From Tomocerus qinae (lineage: Eukaryota; Arthropoda; Collembola; Entomobryomorpha; Tomoceridae): a stretch of DNA of 64,000 nucleotides. Below the pieces are notes generated by a model. That model did not search any database, was not told where the DNA came from, and was given only the letters and a program-made list of their open reading frames with translations. Below are positions 35,476 through 47,700 of this stretch, piece by piece; position 1 is the stretch's first letter, and each line of letters begins with the position of its first letter. The stretch spans positions 558,001 to 622,000 of the forward strand of contig CM034548.1 in NCBI GenBank assembly GCA_020055645.1, read 5' to 3'. Position numbers and translations under genes: made by a program.

Positions 35476-37175
35476 TTACATTTGAAGTCTGTGCAAATTT
35501 ATCATCTCCGTTAACTTTTCTTTTAAATCTTCATCATTGTCTACCGTTTCCAATAGACCAGCGTGTAGCTTATCATTCTGGAGAAATCTTTTTAATACTT
35601 TTATACGCAATCCCTTTATAGTATTTTGGTCAAACTTAACAAAAGTTAGCAAACTGTTAACAACAATGTTTTCGATTGTTAGTAGCATGTGATCACCGCA
35701 ATCAAAACCATGTTTTTGTTCAGGTACAGTCACAATTTTAATTGGGCCCCATTTTTGTTTTGAATACTTTTTCTCTAGAAATGTTTTAAATCCGTCATAA
35801 AATAGATTTTTTATTTCTGCGTTTATCAAGTCTGGGTACGAATCATAATCGTAAATAACAAAATCAATCAGGTCAACAGCCGCCAAAAACCAGTGGTTTA
35901 CATAAAATAATGGACAAATTAAAAGCCATGTGTCACTTGGGATTGATTGTAGCATAGTATTTGCAGAGTGTACTTTTTTATCCGCTGAAACCCAAAAGAA
36001 ATAGGTATCTGTTATAAACATTCCCTTCAAATTGTCGACGTGATCCTCTTTAACTAAATTATTGTAACCATTGATTATTTCGTCACACATCCAAGTTGTT
36101 CCATTTTTTTCCACTAATGATAACAAATGGTTGTCTTTGATAACAACTCCGTGGCAGGAAATATTAAACATACTTTTAATTGTAGTTTCATCGCTGCTGT
36201 CTGTTTCGCCATCAGATATTTCAATAAATTTCGAATCGTCTTCGATTTTTCTGATTTCGTTACTTCTGGGGATCAAAGTAGGTTGATTAGACTTAAGGTA
36301 TTTTGGTGCACGTTTAAACCGTTTGTCTTGGTGTTTTTTTGACCACATTTCTTCTGCCATCTCGGAATCGTCTTTCATTTTTTTCATTTTCCGAAAAGGG
36401 CGCACTAACCATCTGTTGTTCTGTTCGAATTGCCGTAACATTCCCAAAGTTATGACTTCATGCTCCCTTATAAAGTCTGCGGTATTTAAATGTCTTATAA
36501 CATGTAATTGATTTTTAGTGTTTGAAAAATAACTTTCAACAGCATTGTTGGTGTGGTGGGTGAATTTTTTGTCAAGAATCAGTCGGGGTACTATAGCTCC
36601 CCAAAAACAATAATATGCTATGTAACTGTCTTGCAAGACGTTTAAAACGTTAATACTGTAATAAGGATTTTTTGAATCTATTCCGTCACTGTTATCCTGA
36701 CTAGAAATTTCAAATGATTTTCTTGCAGATAGAAAATATTGGTAGAATGGCGAGTGAGATCTTAAAGTTTTTAATTGTTCTTGACTTTCAGTATCCAATC
36801 CTTGGTCTTTATTACTACTCTTCTCTTCTAAAATCTCTTCAGCAGTAAATGAAAAAAAATCCGCAATGAGCTTATCCGCAACTTCTTTCTTCATAAAATG
36901 TGATCCAAAAATTTTGATTATTGCAGTGCATATTCTTTTGAATTCCTCAATTGATCCAGATTGCAGTAAACAAACAAAACTTCTGATACCCATATCCTTT
37001 GCTAGTTTTGAAATGCCCTTTTTTGATAATAAGTTCATAAAGCTTTTGATGATATGAGCCGAGCACAAATGAATGCAAATCTTTGAATTGGTCCAAATTG
37101 TTTTAGCATTTTCTTCGTCGTTTGCAATCTTCCAGGATCTATTCATGTAAACGGACAACTCTTCTTTATTCCAAG
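35476..37175 (-). CDS. transposase C-terminal exon: DDE Glu and ULP1/C48 protease
   Basis: A long open exon (560 residues from codon 37158) ending in TAA. Near residues 28-40 is CIHLCSAHIIKSF, the MULE His motif. Near 203-212 is TNNAVESYF with the catalytic Glu (about residue 208). An acidic Ser-rich linker follows (DGETDSSDE). The ULP1-like domain starts near WMCDEIINGY (about 356) and contains NHWFLAAVDL (His about 422), YDYDSYPD (Asp about 439) and VPEQKHGFDCGDH (Gln about 481, Cys about 487). This is the order and spacing of C48 SUMO-protease catalytic residues. The frame is intact, in contrast to the upstream half. Confidence 0.88.
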
Positions 37176-40100
37176 CTAAATATGATCATACAATAAATAA
37201 AATCAGTTAATTCAACGTTATTTATTCACAGTAATGACTTATGAAGTAACTTATCAATTGGTACATAAAAGTTAATTTGGTTTAATTTTTATAAGTTAAA
37301 TTGAAGTAAATGAATGCCAAAATTTAAGAGAAGTGTTTGTTACTATTTTCACCACTTTTCTGAGCCTATCAATTAAAAAAAGAAAATTTATTTTTATTTT
37401 TTAATTAGTGTAGGTAACAAGGAGGCGAAACTAATGTCAGTAGATATGTTGCTGAAACTAAATTTTCCCTGTATAACCGGTTAATTATAAATTTAACATT
37501 ATGTTACTATGTATTGATAATAATGTAAGTTTTTCTGAGGAATACCGAAATCTCTTTTTAGATTTTTTTAATTAAAAAAATCAATTCACGCCAAATTCTC
37601 CATGAATATAATGGACTGGTAGTACATTATACTGGCAGTACTTCGTATTAATTTTAAAAACAACATTTGGAAATGTTGTAAATCTTCTTTAAACCATAAA
37701 AGTTATCGAAAATATAAAATAGCAGTGTAGAAAGATAAAGAGAAAAAGTAAAAGAAAAGATAAGCAGTGTATTACCTTCGCTGACACTATGAAGCAGACA
37801 AAAGAAAAGTCAATGGAAACCATCTGTCCTATTGCAGGCAATTTCTTTATTTTTTTTGTATCGTGGAACAATTTACTTCAGACAACTTGACACTGTTGGA
37901 ACATCGTGAGAATTGAGTAGAAATTCTGCAAGTTGCAGACTTCCTTTCCCTCCATTAAATCTTGCCATTATAGTGTATAGTAAAGTTTGTTTTGCTTCAT
38001 TGGTGACCTTTGAACAAATACTTCCAGTGCTGTCCAAATATAGGTAAGCGATATTTGAGGGTTTATTCATGTCGCAAAATTCGTAATGCACTCTCATGAT
38101 AGAGTCCACAAATTAAAGGTTCTACACTGTAGAATTGTATGTAACCATTAAGTCTTCCGTCTGGGTTAATTTTCTGACTCAAATTGCTTTTCAACATTCT
38201 TATATCTTCGTAAAGAGAATCGCTGTTTCTTTTCTTTTTTACGCCTTCATGTTTAATTACTCTTAATTGAGTCTCACTTTTTTGCAAATTATTCATATGG
38301 AGATGGTGAAGCGGTGAAGCTAGGCCGCAACTTTCAACAACTATTTTTTTTGCACTTTCATGCTGTAGTAATTTAAAAACTTCCAATCGATCATGAGATC
38401 TTAACTGACGACCAGTGTGCCTCTTCTGCAATAATGAAAAATCTCCCTTGGATTTCACCAATGCCTCCACAGGACGACCATGCTCAGGCTTTTCCTTGAC
38501 AAAAACTTCGAATGTCATTTTACAGTTCCCCCCGCATTTCCCTCTGAACTTACAAAAGTAGTTTTTTTTCCCTAAAACTACGCTATCTCTGGCGTTAAAT
38601 GAACACGTTTTACTTTCACTAGATATATACTTATTAATTAACGGAGCATACACTTTTGTGTGAAATGCATTTTTTTCGTAATTATACAGCAGATTCCAGT
38701 CTTCAGGCGATATTTCAATTTTAAAATGGGACGGGGGAACGTAGGCGAGATCCTCCTTTTTGATGTCTGCTGCGGCGCATAAAGATTCAATTGAAATATT
38801 TAATTGATTATCGACATTTACTTGATTTGTGATGTTATCTTGAACTAAAAATGGTGCTGTATCGCCAATATTATGCTGTTGCATGGCAGTAGAACTGAAT
38901 ACCATCTCAGTACTTTTCTTACCGTCTGGAATTTGAATTACTTGTGACTCAAAATGTGTCGAATCTTGAAATTCCAGTTGATCTATTGAGGAACAAGTTG
39001 CAACATCTGTTTTTATTTTAAAAAATGGCGATGCTGTTGTTTTGTCTTTTCCTTCGCTTTTTACACAATCCCTCTCCTTAGAATTCTTAATTTTGCACGG
39101 AGGGCATATGTAATAACGTTGCCCATTATAGTCGGTAATGCAAGGTTTAGTAATATAGTGATACCACCTGAAAAAATAAATGTAAATTGAATTACCGAAG
39201 TGTATTTGTAGGAATTTTAGTTTTGGATTTTTGGGCGTCATTTAAGGACCAAATTAGTAGTAAATTAATTTAGTACATGTTAGCAAGAGCGTATGAATAA
39301 AATTAATTGAATCCACATTATACTCAATGTCTTTCCATATTGTATAGTATCTAAATAATCATTAAAACATGCATATACTTTAGTAAATTTTTATATTTAA
39401 ATTCCTATTGCCAATCTCAGATTTTGGAGAAAGGATTTTGCGGTGAGTTTTAATGAAATAAAATAAAAATAAAGATTTAGAATTTAATAAGAATTTAAAT
39501 GTTAATTTGTTTGTAGTGGAACTATTGTATAAAATGTCATTTAACCGGCAAAGTTTAACTGAAAGTTAAAAATATTTTTTTATCGTCTAAATTTTACTTT
39601 ATATGTTTGCCACTTTTCAAGTTTTACTGAATTACAATGAAAATCGAAAAACTTACTCTTCACAATTATCACACTGTACCATCGGAAGATCTCGCTTACG
39701 AAAAATGTCCTTGCAAATACAATAAGTCTTTCGTACGGGTGCCTCCGGCGTAAAAATAATCTTCCTTTGTCGGTGACGCCTAGGTCGTGTTTCCTGATTA
39801 TAGAAAAGGTCATTCTGTTCTGGGCTTGTTTTTGTGGAAGAACTTTCTATTAGAGTAATAGTAAAATTAAAAACATTTTCGGTATCCAAATATACACCCT
39901 TAGATATTAAGCAATTACATGATCGCAGCTTAAATAAAAGTATTAAAATTAAACCTATCTCACCAGTCACGATATTGGGTTTCAAGCATTGGTGTAATTC
40001 ATTTTCGCAGCCACTATCCATTTCATCAAATGGAATTTTATTGTCGGAGGATTCTGTTTTACATGTTTTGATATTTTTGAGGCAAGGTTGTGCTTCAATT

Positions 40101-40955
40101 GGTCTTGTTCTAAGTTGATAAAGAGGTGAGGAAAGAGTTTCGTTCTGACGGAATTGAATTTTTAGCCTCTTTAAAGAATGTCTATCTCTCCCACATTTTG
40201 TTTTGAATTGGGAAGCCGCAGCATTTTCGTACTTTTTAATTTCGGACCAAGAAAATCCCCTGTCAATAAGCGCTGCTGCAATTTGCCGTCGTGTTGCAAT
40301 GCTTCTTTGACTTGCAAATTTTAACTTTGCAGATTTGTCGATTCGGGTCTTTGACTTTAGAGCGTTTTTTTCATGTAGTCTTTCCATACGTATCCATGTT
40401 GTTATTTTTAGCAATTCTGTTGCTTCCCCATCAAAAAAGCGAAGAACGTTTGTCATTGTGTTGTTTCCTTCATTCCTATGTAATTGAAACCTCGGTTTTT
40501 AAATAAATTTTAGTTAAATATATTACAATTCAAATTACATGGCCCAATATTGTATAACTTAAATATTATTTCAAATAGTTATCAGTGGAACCTAAATGCT
40601 ATACAGATTCTCATATGCCAAACTATCATATCATCATGTTAATCGTCATAAGTTGTGCCGCTATATAATGGTGTTGGGTACCAATAGTCGATATCTGTAT
40701 TTCACTGGACATCATGGTTTAGTACTGTACCCCATTACTAACTACTACTATTTAATGATGAATACGTTCATTCTATGAAGGTTCCTACCATCAAATTCAC
40801 ATAAAATGGTTGTGCTTACTGGATGTCCAGTGAAATACAGATATCGACTACTGAAGTATAGAAGCATAGAAGTAAACCAAAAATAAACACATTTGCTTAC
40901 CATTTATGATTTAAATCTTCTTCTGTGATTATTTCCTTATTACCAACAGATTCTT
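35476..40955 (-). CDS. PHD-MULE-ULP1 transposase gene of the giant element (spliced, two apparent frameshifts)
   Basis: Transposase gene read right to left: exon 40955-40901, exon 40475-39657, exon 39167-about 38080, a shifted frame to 37873, another to about 37776, an intron, then 37175-35476. The N-terminal part is basic and unlike known families. A PHD zinc finger (CICK...CDNCEEWYH...CPPC) is rebuilt across the 39656-39168 intron. A DDE core follows with LYLDSTGSI (D1), SIDFSF (D2), CSAHIIKSF (the His motif of MULEs) and NNAVESYF (catalytic Glu). A ULP1/SENP-like C48 protease domain ends the protein. PHD-type chromatin readers and ULP1 domains are both known in separate MULE families. The role is presumably excision and insertion of the 36.6-kb element. 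Two frame breaks suggest decay unless they are introns or sequencing errors. Confidence 0.82.
37176..37775 (-). other. probable transposase intron
   Basis: AT-rich, GTAATA to TTTAG on the minus strand, between the D2 and His motifs. No motif-bearing frame was found inside. Confidence 0.45.
37776..37871 (-). CDS. transposase segment with second catalytic Asp (second shifted frame)
   Basis: Reads FHDTKKIKKLPAIGQMVSID and FSFVCFIVSAK, like the D2 motif (P.VSDFS.AL) of MULE transposases. It is again +1 relative to the previous segment. It ends at a donor-like GTAATA (37775-37770); the next acceptor TTTAG is at 37176, giving an intron of about 600 bp. The phases of this pair do not match simply, so the junction is uncertain. 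Confidence 0.55.
37873..38109 (-). CDS. transposase segment with first catalytic Asp (shifted frame)
   Basis: Reads NKPSNIAYLYLDSTGSICSK and KQTLLYTIMA, matching the D1 strand of MULE-family DDE domains (L.LDSTG). It lies +1 relative to the preceding exon frame and has an in-frame stop just upstream, so it can only be reached through a frameshift in the 38063-38109 overlap or an unrecognised splice. Confidence 0.7.
   Translation of the reverse strand: MDSIMRVHYEFCDMNKPSNIAYLYLDSTGSICSKVTNEAKQTLLYTIMARFNGGKGSLQLAEFLLNSHDVPTVSSCLK
38063..39167 (-). CDS. transposase exon: second half of PHD finger and N-terminal transposase region
   Basis: Acceptor TTTTTTCAG at 39168. The joined codons give CDNCEEWYHYITKPC, then YYICPPCK, completing a C4HC3-like PHD finger; the H-x5-C spacing is wider than the usual H-x2-C. 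Further on is a Cys/His cluster (CSFNARDS, YFCKFRGKCGGNCKMTFEVF) typical of the region before MULE catalytic domains. The frame stops at 38063, overlapping the D1-containing frame by 47 nt. Confidence 0.8.
39657..40475 (-). CDS. transposase exon: basic N-terminal region and first half of PHD finger
   Basis: From the acceptor at 40476 (or Met 40456) to donor GTAAGT at 39656-39651. A Lys/Arg-rich region (RIDKSAKLKFASQRSIATRR, DRHSLKRLK) is followed by an acidic stretch and a second basic patch (RPRRHRQRK). The exon then enters the PHD finger with YCICKDIFRKRDLPMVQCDN and stops at CEE. Confidence 0.8.
40686..40849. repeat. 164-bp inverted repeat in the transposase 5' region
   Basis: AGTCGATATCTGTATTTCAC (then TGGACATC) at 40686-40713 is perfectly mirrored at 40822-40849, with a 108-bp spacer. 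It lies in the intron between the candidate first exon and the PHD exon. It may be a miniature element or a foldback structure. Confidence 0.85.
40901..40955 (-). CDS. candidate upstream exon of the transposase
   Basis: Bounded by TTTTCAG and GTAAGC on the minus strand. It reads EESVGNKEIITEEDLNHK and ends with TG of a tryptophan codon. The next acceptor (TACATAG at 40476) supplies the G and continues NEGNNTMTNV in the frame of the following exon. This splice compatibility puts the true start further upstream than the Met at 40456. Confidence 0.55.
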
Positions 40956-41704
40956 CTGAAAATATAAGAAAATATCAGCAAAGCAATAGAATAGAAAGAA
41001 GCTTTAATTGTTGGATTTAAATGCGCGACGCTTGGTTAATTAATCATAATGCTAAGGAAGATTTTAAACACCCCAGCATAACATAAATAACAAAAATTTC
41101 AGCTTTATTTGTTTATCTTTTTTTTAAAACCTTTTAATTATTTCAATCTTACCCATCTCGGCCCTGTTTTTCGAACTCAATACATAACATTTAAGTTTAA
41201 AGTTTTAAAGTAAAATGACATTTCATCTACAAGTTTGTGAACAAAAAATTATCTAGGCTGCCTAAAGTACATCACCCTACTAAAGACGCTGACACAATGA
41301 AAGTGCACCCGCGAAAATTTCATACGGCTGCCACCAAAACCATTGCTATCCTTACTTTCATAGAATGGACGTAAAACGGGGCAATCAAATAAAAGTGTAT
41401 GCGATCGCTTTACGGTGAGAATATAAAGTAGGCATGCCGTAATTATTTTTCAAATTTTTAAAATAACTATTTTCTAGGACTATTAAAGACTTAAGATTAT
41501 CATTTTAAGGGACTTGAAAGGAGATCATGGTTAACATACCATCCTAAACCATAATGATCGATAACAAATAAAAAATATTCATTATGATAAATATTACCAT
41601 GAATAAATGTTATAAATTCAAAAATTCTTAAAATCCTAAACTACACAAATAGACGAATAAAAATACCAAGACATACGATAAAATGATACAAGATTAACAT
41701 CACA
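40956..41704 (-). other. core of giant element, 5' region of transposase gene
   Basis: Unique DNA up to the inner edge of the right arm, presumably holding the promoter and first exon. The stretch 41280-41440 is the least AT-rich part (GCGATCGC, GGTGCACTTTC on the minus strand). No start exon could be assigned. Confidence 0.4.
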
Positions 41705-44700
41705 ATGACATCCCGATTAATCGTAACACATGAACAGAAATTTAAACAATTTTTCATTGGAACCATCGAACTGTATGAAATTTTTATTAAAAATTCCCCA
41801 ATCAATGGTATATCAGGATCAATAATCATAACTTTTAATGGCAAGATTATCGACCCTATTTACTTTTTTGATCTTAAGTTTATGCAGATAATTCGTAACG
41901 CTGGAACAGAAAATTAAATATTTTTCGATTGGAACTATCAAAATGTCTGAAATTTTTATTAAAAATTCCCCAATCAATGGTATATCAGGATCAATAATCA
42001 TAACTTTTGAATGGCAAGGTTATCGGTCCTTTTTGCATTTGTGGCCTTAAGGGTGTATAGAATATTCGAAACATTAGAACAAAAAACTGAATAATTTTTG
42101 ATTGAAACTATCAACATGTCTGAAATTTTGTTTAAATATTCCACAATTACCAGTTAATCAGAATCAATTATCATAACTTTTGAATGGCAAGGTTATCGGT
42201 CCTTTTTACTTTTTTGATCCTAAGTTTATGCAAATAATTCGTAACGCTGGAACAGAAAATAAAATATTTTTCGATTGGAACTATCAAAATGTCTGAAATT
42301 TTAAATAAAAATTCCCCAATCAGGAGTATATAAGAATCAATAATCATTACTTATGAATGGCAAGGTTATCGGTCCTTTTTACATTTGTGATCTTAAGGGT
42401 GTATGGAATATTTAGAAAACTTGAAAAAAAACTAAATAACTTTTGATTGGAACCATAAAAATGTCTGAAATTTTTATTAAAGTTTTCCCATTCATTAGTA
42501 TATAAGAATCAGTAAGCATAACTTTTGAATGGCAAGGATATCGGTCCTTTTTACTTTTTTGATTATAAGAGTGTATCGACTATTCGTAACACTTGAACAA
42601 AAAATTAATAACTTTTGATTGGAATTATCAAAATGTCTGAAATTTTTATTAAAAATTCAAAAAATCAGTAATTAATCACAATCATTTATAATAACTTTTG
42701 AATGGCAAGGTAATCGGTCCGTTTTACTTTTTTGATCTTAATGGTATACCGATTAATCGTAACAAAAAATTAACAATTTTTAATTGGAACTATCAAAATG
42801 GCTGAAAGTTTTATTAAAGATTCCCTAATCATTAATATATCAGAATTATAAAGCATAACTTTTGAATAGCAAGGTTATCGGTAGTTTATACTTATTTGAT
42901 CTAAAGGATGTACCGATTACTCGTAACACTTGAACAAAAAATTAATAATTTTTGATTGGAACTATCAAAATGTTTGAAATTTTTATTAAAAATTCCTTAA
43001 TCAACAATTAATCAGAATCAATTATCATCACATTAGAATGGCAAGGTTATCGGTCCTTTTTGCTTTCTGATCTTAAGTCTTTGCAGATTATTCGTAACGC
43101 TGGAACAGAAAATTAAATATTTTTCGATTGGAACCATCAAAATGTCTGAAATTTTTTATTAAATATTCCTCAATCAGTGGTTTATCGGAATCATTTATCA
43201 TGACCTTTGAATGGCAAGGTTATCGATCGTTTATACTTTTGAATCTTAAGGGTGTACCGATTATTCGTAACACTTGAACAAAAACATTAATAATTTTTGA
43301 TTGGAATTATCAAAATGTCTGAAATTTTTATTAAAAATTCAAAAAATCAGTAATTAATCACAATCATTTATAATAACTTTTGAATGGCAAGGTAATCGGT
43401 CCGTTTTACTTTTTTGATCTTAATGGTATACCGATTAATCGTAACAAAAAATTAACAATTTTTAATTGGAACTATCAAAATGGCTGAAAGTTTTATTAAA
43501 GATTCCCTAATCATTAATATATCAGAATTATAAAGCATAACTTTTGAATAGCAAGGTTATCGGTAGTTTATACTTATTTGATCTAAAGGATGTACCGATT
43601 ACTCGTAACACTTGAACAAAAAATTAATAATTTTTGATTGGAACTATCAAAATGTTTGAAATTTTTATTAAAAATTCCTTAATCAACAATTAATCAGAAT
43701 CAATTATCATCACATTAGAATGGCAAGGTTATCGGTCTTTTTTGCTTTCTGATCTTAAGTCTTTGCAGATTATTCGTAACGCTGGAACAGAAAATTAAAT
43801 ATTTTTCGATTGAAACCATCAAAATGTCTGAAATTTTTTATTAAATATTCCTCAATCAGTGGTTTATCGGAATCATTTATCATGACCTTTGAATGGCAAG
43901 GTTATCGATCGTTTATACTTTTTAATCTTAAGGGTGTACCGATTATTCGTAACACTTGAACAAAAACATTAATAATTTTTGATTGGAACTATCTAACTGT
44001 CTGAAATTTTTACTAAAAATTCCCTAATCAACAATTAATCAGAATCAATTATCGTAACCTTTGAATGGCAAGGTTATCGGTCCTTTTTACTTTTTTGATC
44101 TTAAGTTTATGCAGATTACTCGTAACGCTGGAACAGAAAATTAAATATTTTTCGATTGGAACTATGAAAATGTCTGAGATTTTTATTAAATATTCCTCAA
44201 TCATTAGTTTATCAGAATCAATTATCATGACTTTTGAATGGCAAGGTTATCGGTCGTTTATACTTTTTAATCTTAAGGGTGTACCGATTATTCTCAACAC
44301 TTGAACAAAAACAATGACAATTTTTGATTTTAACTATCTAAATGTCTGAAATTTTTACTAAAAATTCCCTAATCAACAATTAATCAGAATCGAATATCGT
44401 AACCTTTGAATGGCAAGGTTATCGGTCCTTTTTACTTTTTTGATCTTAAGTTTATGCAGATTACTCGTAACGCTGGAACAGAAAATTAAATATTTTTCGA
44501 TTGGAACTATCAAAATGTCTGAAATTTTTATTAAATATTCCTCAATCAGTTGTTTATCAGAATCAATTATCATGACCTTTGAATGGCAAGGTTATTGGTC
44601 CTTTTTACTTCTTTGATCTTAAGTTTATGCAGATTATTCGTAACGCTGGAACAGAAAATTAAATATTTTTCGATTGGAACTATCAAAATGTCTGAGATTT

Positions 44701-47700
44701 TTATTAAATATTCCTCAATCATTAGTTTATCAGAATCAATTATCATGACTTTTGAATGGCAAGGTTATCGGTCGTTTATACTTTTTAATCTTAAGGGTGT
44801 ACCGATTATTCTCAACACTTGAACAAAAACAATGACAATTTTTGATTTTAACTATCTAAATGTCTGAAATTTTTACTAAAAATTCCCTAATCAACAATTA
44901 ATCAGAATCAATTATCGTAACCTTTGAATGGCAAGGTTATCGGTCCTTTTTACTTTTTTGATCTTAAGTTTATGCAGATTACTCGTAACGCTGGAACAGA
45001 AAATTAAATATTTTTCGATTGGAACTATCAAAATGTCTGAAATTTTTATTAAATATTCCTCAATCAGTGGTTTATGAGAATCAATTATCATGACCTTTGA
45101 ATGGCAAGGTTGTTGGCCCTTTTTACTTTTTTGATCTTAAGTTTATGCAGATTATTCGTCACGCTGGAACAGAAAATTAAATATTTTTCGATTGGAACCA
45201 TCAAAATGTCTGAAATTTTTATTAAATAATTCTCAATCAGTGGTTTTATCGGAATCAATTATCATAACCTTTGAATGGCAAGGTTATCGGTCGTTTGTAC
45301 TTTTGAATCTTAAGGGTGTACCGATTATTCGTAACACTTAAACAAAAACATTAATAATTTTTGATTGGAACTATCTAAATGTCTGAAATTTTTACTAAAA
45401 ATTCCCTAATCAAAAATTAATCAGAATCAATTATCGTAACCTTTGAATGGCAAGGTTATCGGTACTTTTTACTTTTTTGATCTTAAGTTTATGCAGATTA
45501 CTCGTAACGCTGGAACAGAAAATTAAATATTTTTCGATTGGAACTATCAAAATGTCTGAAATTTTTATTAAATATTCCTCAATCAGTTGTTTATCAGAAT
45601 CAATCATCATGACCTTTGAATGGCAAGATTATTGGTCCTTTTTACTTTTTTGATCTTAAGTTTATGCAGATTATTCGTCATGCTGGAACAGAAAATTAAA
45701 TATTTTTCGATTGGAACTATCAAAATGTCTGAAATTTTTATTAAATATTCCTCAATCAGTTGTTTATCAGAATCAATCATCATGACCTTTGAATGGCAAG
45801 ATTATTGGTCCTTTTTACTTTTTTGATCTTAAGTTTATGCAGATTATTCGTCATGCTGGAACAGAAAATTAAATATTTTTCGATTGGAACTATCAAAATG
45901 TCTGAAATTTTTATTAGATATTCCTCAATCAGTGGTTTATGAGAATCAATTATCATGACCTTTGAATGGCAAGGTTGTTGGCCCTTTTTACTTTTTTGAT
46001 CTTAAGTTTATGCAGATTATTCGTCATGCTGGAACAGAAAATTAAATATTTTTCGATTGGAACCATCAAAATGTCTGAAATTTTTATTAAATAATTCTCA
46101 ATCAGTGGTTTTATCGGAATTAATTATCATAACCTTTGAATGGCAAGGTTATCGGTCGTTTGTACTTTTGAATCTTAAGGGTGTACCGATTATTCGTAAC
46201 ACTTGAACAAAAACATTAATAATTTTTGATTGGAACTATCTAAATGTCTGAAATTTTTACTAAAAATTCCCTAATCAACAATTAATCAGAATCAATTATC
46301 GTAACCTTTGAATGGCAAGGTTATCGGTCCTTTTTACTTTTTTGATCTTAAGTTTATGCAGATTACTCGTAACGCTGGAACAGAAAATTAAATATTTTTC
46401 GATTGGAACTATCAAAATGTCTGAAATTTTTATTAAATATTCCTCAATCAGTTGTTTATCAGAATCAATTATCATGACCTTTGAATGGCAAGGTTATTGG
46501 TCCTTTTTACTTCTTTCATCTTAAGTTTATGCAGATTATTCGTAACGCTGGAACAGAAAATTAAATATTTTTCGATTGGAACTATCAAAATGTCTGAGAT
46601 TTTTATTAAATATTCCTCAATCATTAGTTTATCAGAATCAATTATCATGACTTTTGAATGGCAAGGTTATCGGTCGTTTATACTTTTTAATCTTAAGGGT
46701 GTACCGATTATTCTCAACACTTGAACAAAAACAATGACAATTTTTGATTTTAACTATCTAAATGTCTGAAATTTTTACTAAAAATTCCCTAATCAAAAAT
46801 TAATCAGAATCAATTATCGTAACCTTTGAATGGCAAGGTTATCGGTACTTTTTACTTTTTTGATCTTAAGTTTATGCAGATTACTCGTAACGCTGGAACA
46901 GAAAATTAAATATTTTTCGATTGGAACTATCAAAATGTCTGAAATTTTTATTAAATATTCCTCAATCAGTTGTTTATCAGAATCAATCATCATGACCTTT
47001 GAATGGCAAGATTATTGGTCCTTTTTACTTTTTTGATCTTAAGTTTATGCAGATTATTCGTCATGCTGGAACAGAAAATTAAATGTTTTTCGATTGGAAC
47101 TATCAAAATGTCTGAAATTTTTATTAGATATTCCTCAATCAGTGGTTTATGAGAATCAATTATCATGACCTTTGAATGGCAAGGTTGTTGGCCCTTTTTA
47201 CTTTTTTGATCTTAAGTTTATGCAGATTATTCGTCATGCTGGAACAGAAAATTAAATATTTTTCGATTGGAACCATCAAAATGTCTGAAATTTTTATTAA
47301 ATAATTCTCAATCAGTGGTTTTATCGGAATTAATTATCATAACCTTTGAATGGCAAGGTTATCGGTCGTTTGTACTTTTGAATCTTAAGGGTGTACCGAT
47401 TATTCGTAACACTTGAACAAAAACATTAATAATTTTTGATTGGAACTATCTAAATGTCTGAAATTTTTACTAAAAATTCCCTAATCAACAATTAATCAGA
47501 ATCAATTATCGTAACCTTTGAATGGCAAGGTTATCGGTACTTTTTACTTTTTTGATCTTAAGTTTATGCAGATTACTCGTAACGCTGGAACAGAAAATTA
47601 AATATTTTTCGATTGGAACTATCAAAATGTCTGAAATTTTTATTAAATATTCCTCAATCAGTTGTTTATCAGAATCAATCATCATGACCTTTGAATGGCA

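Noticed and set aside
38063-38109. Programmed ribosomal frameshift
   Set aside because: No clear slippery site with downstream structure was seen, and a second shift follows close by; decay or sequence error is simpler.
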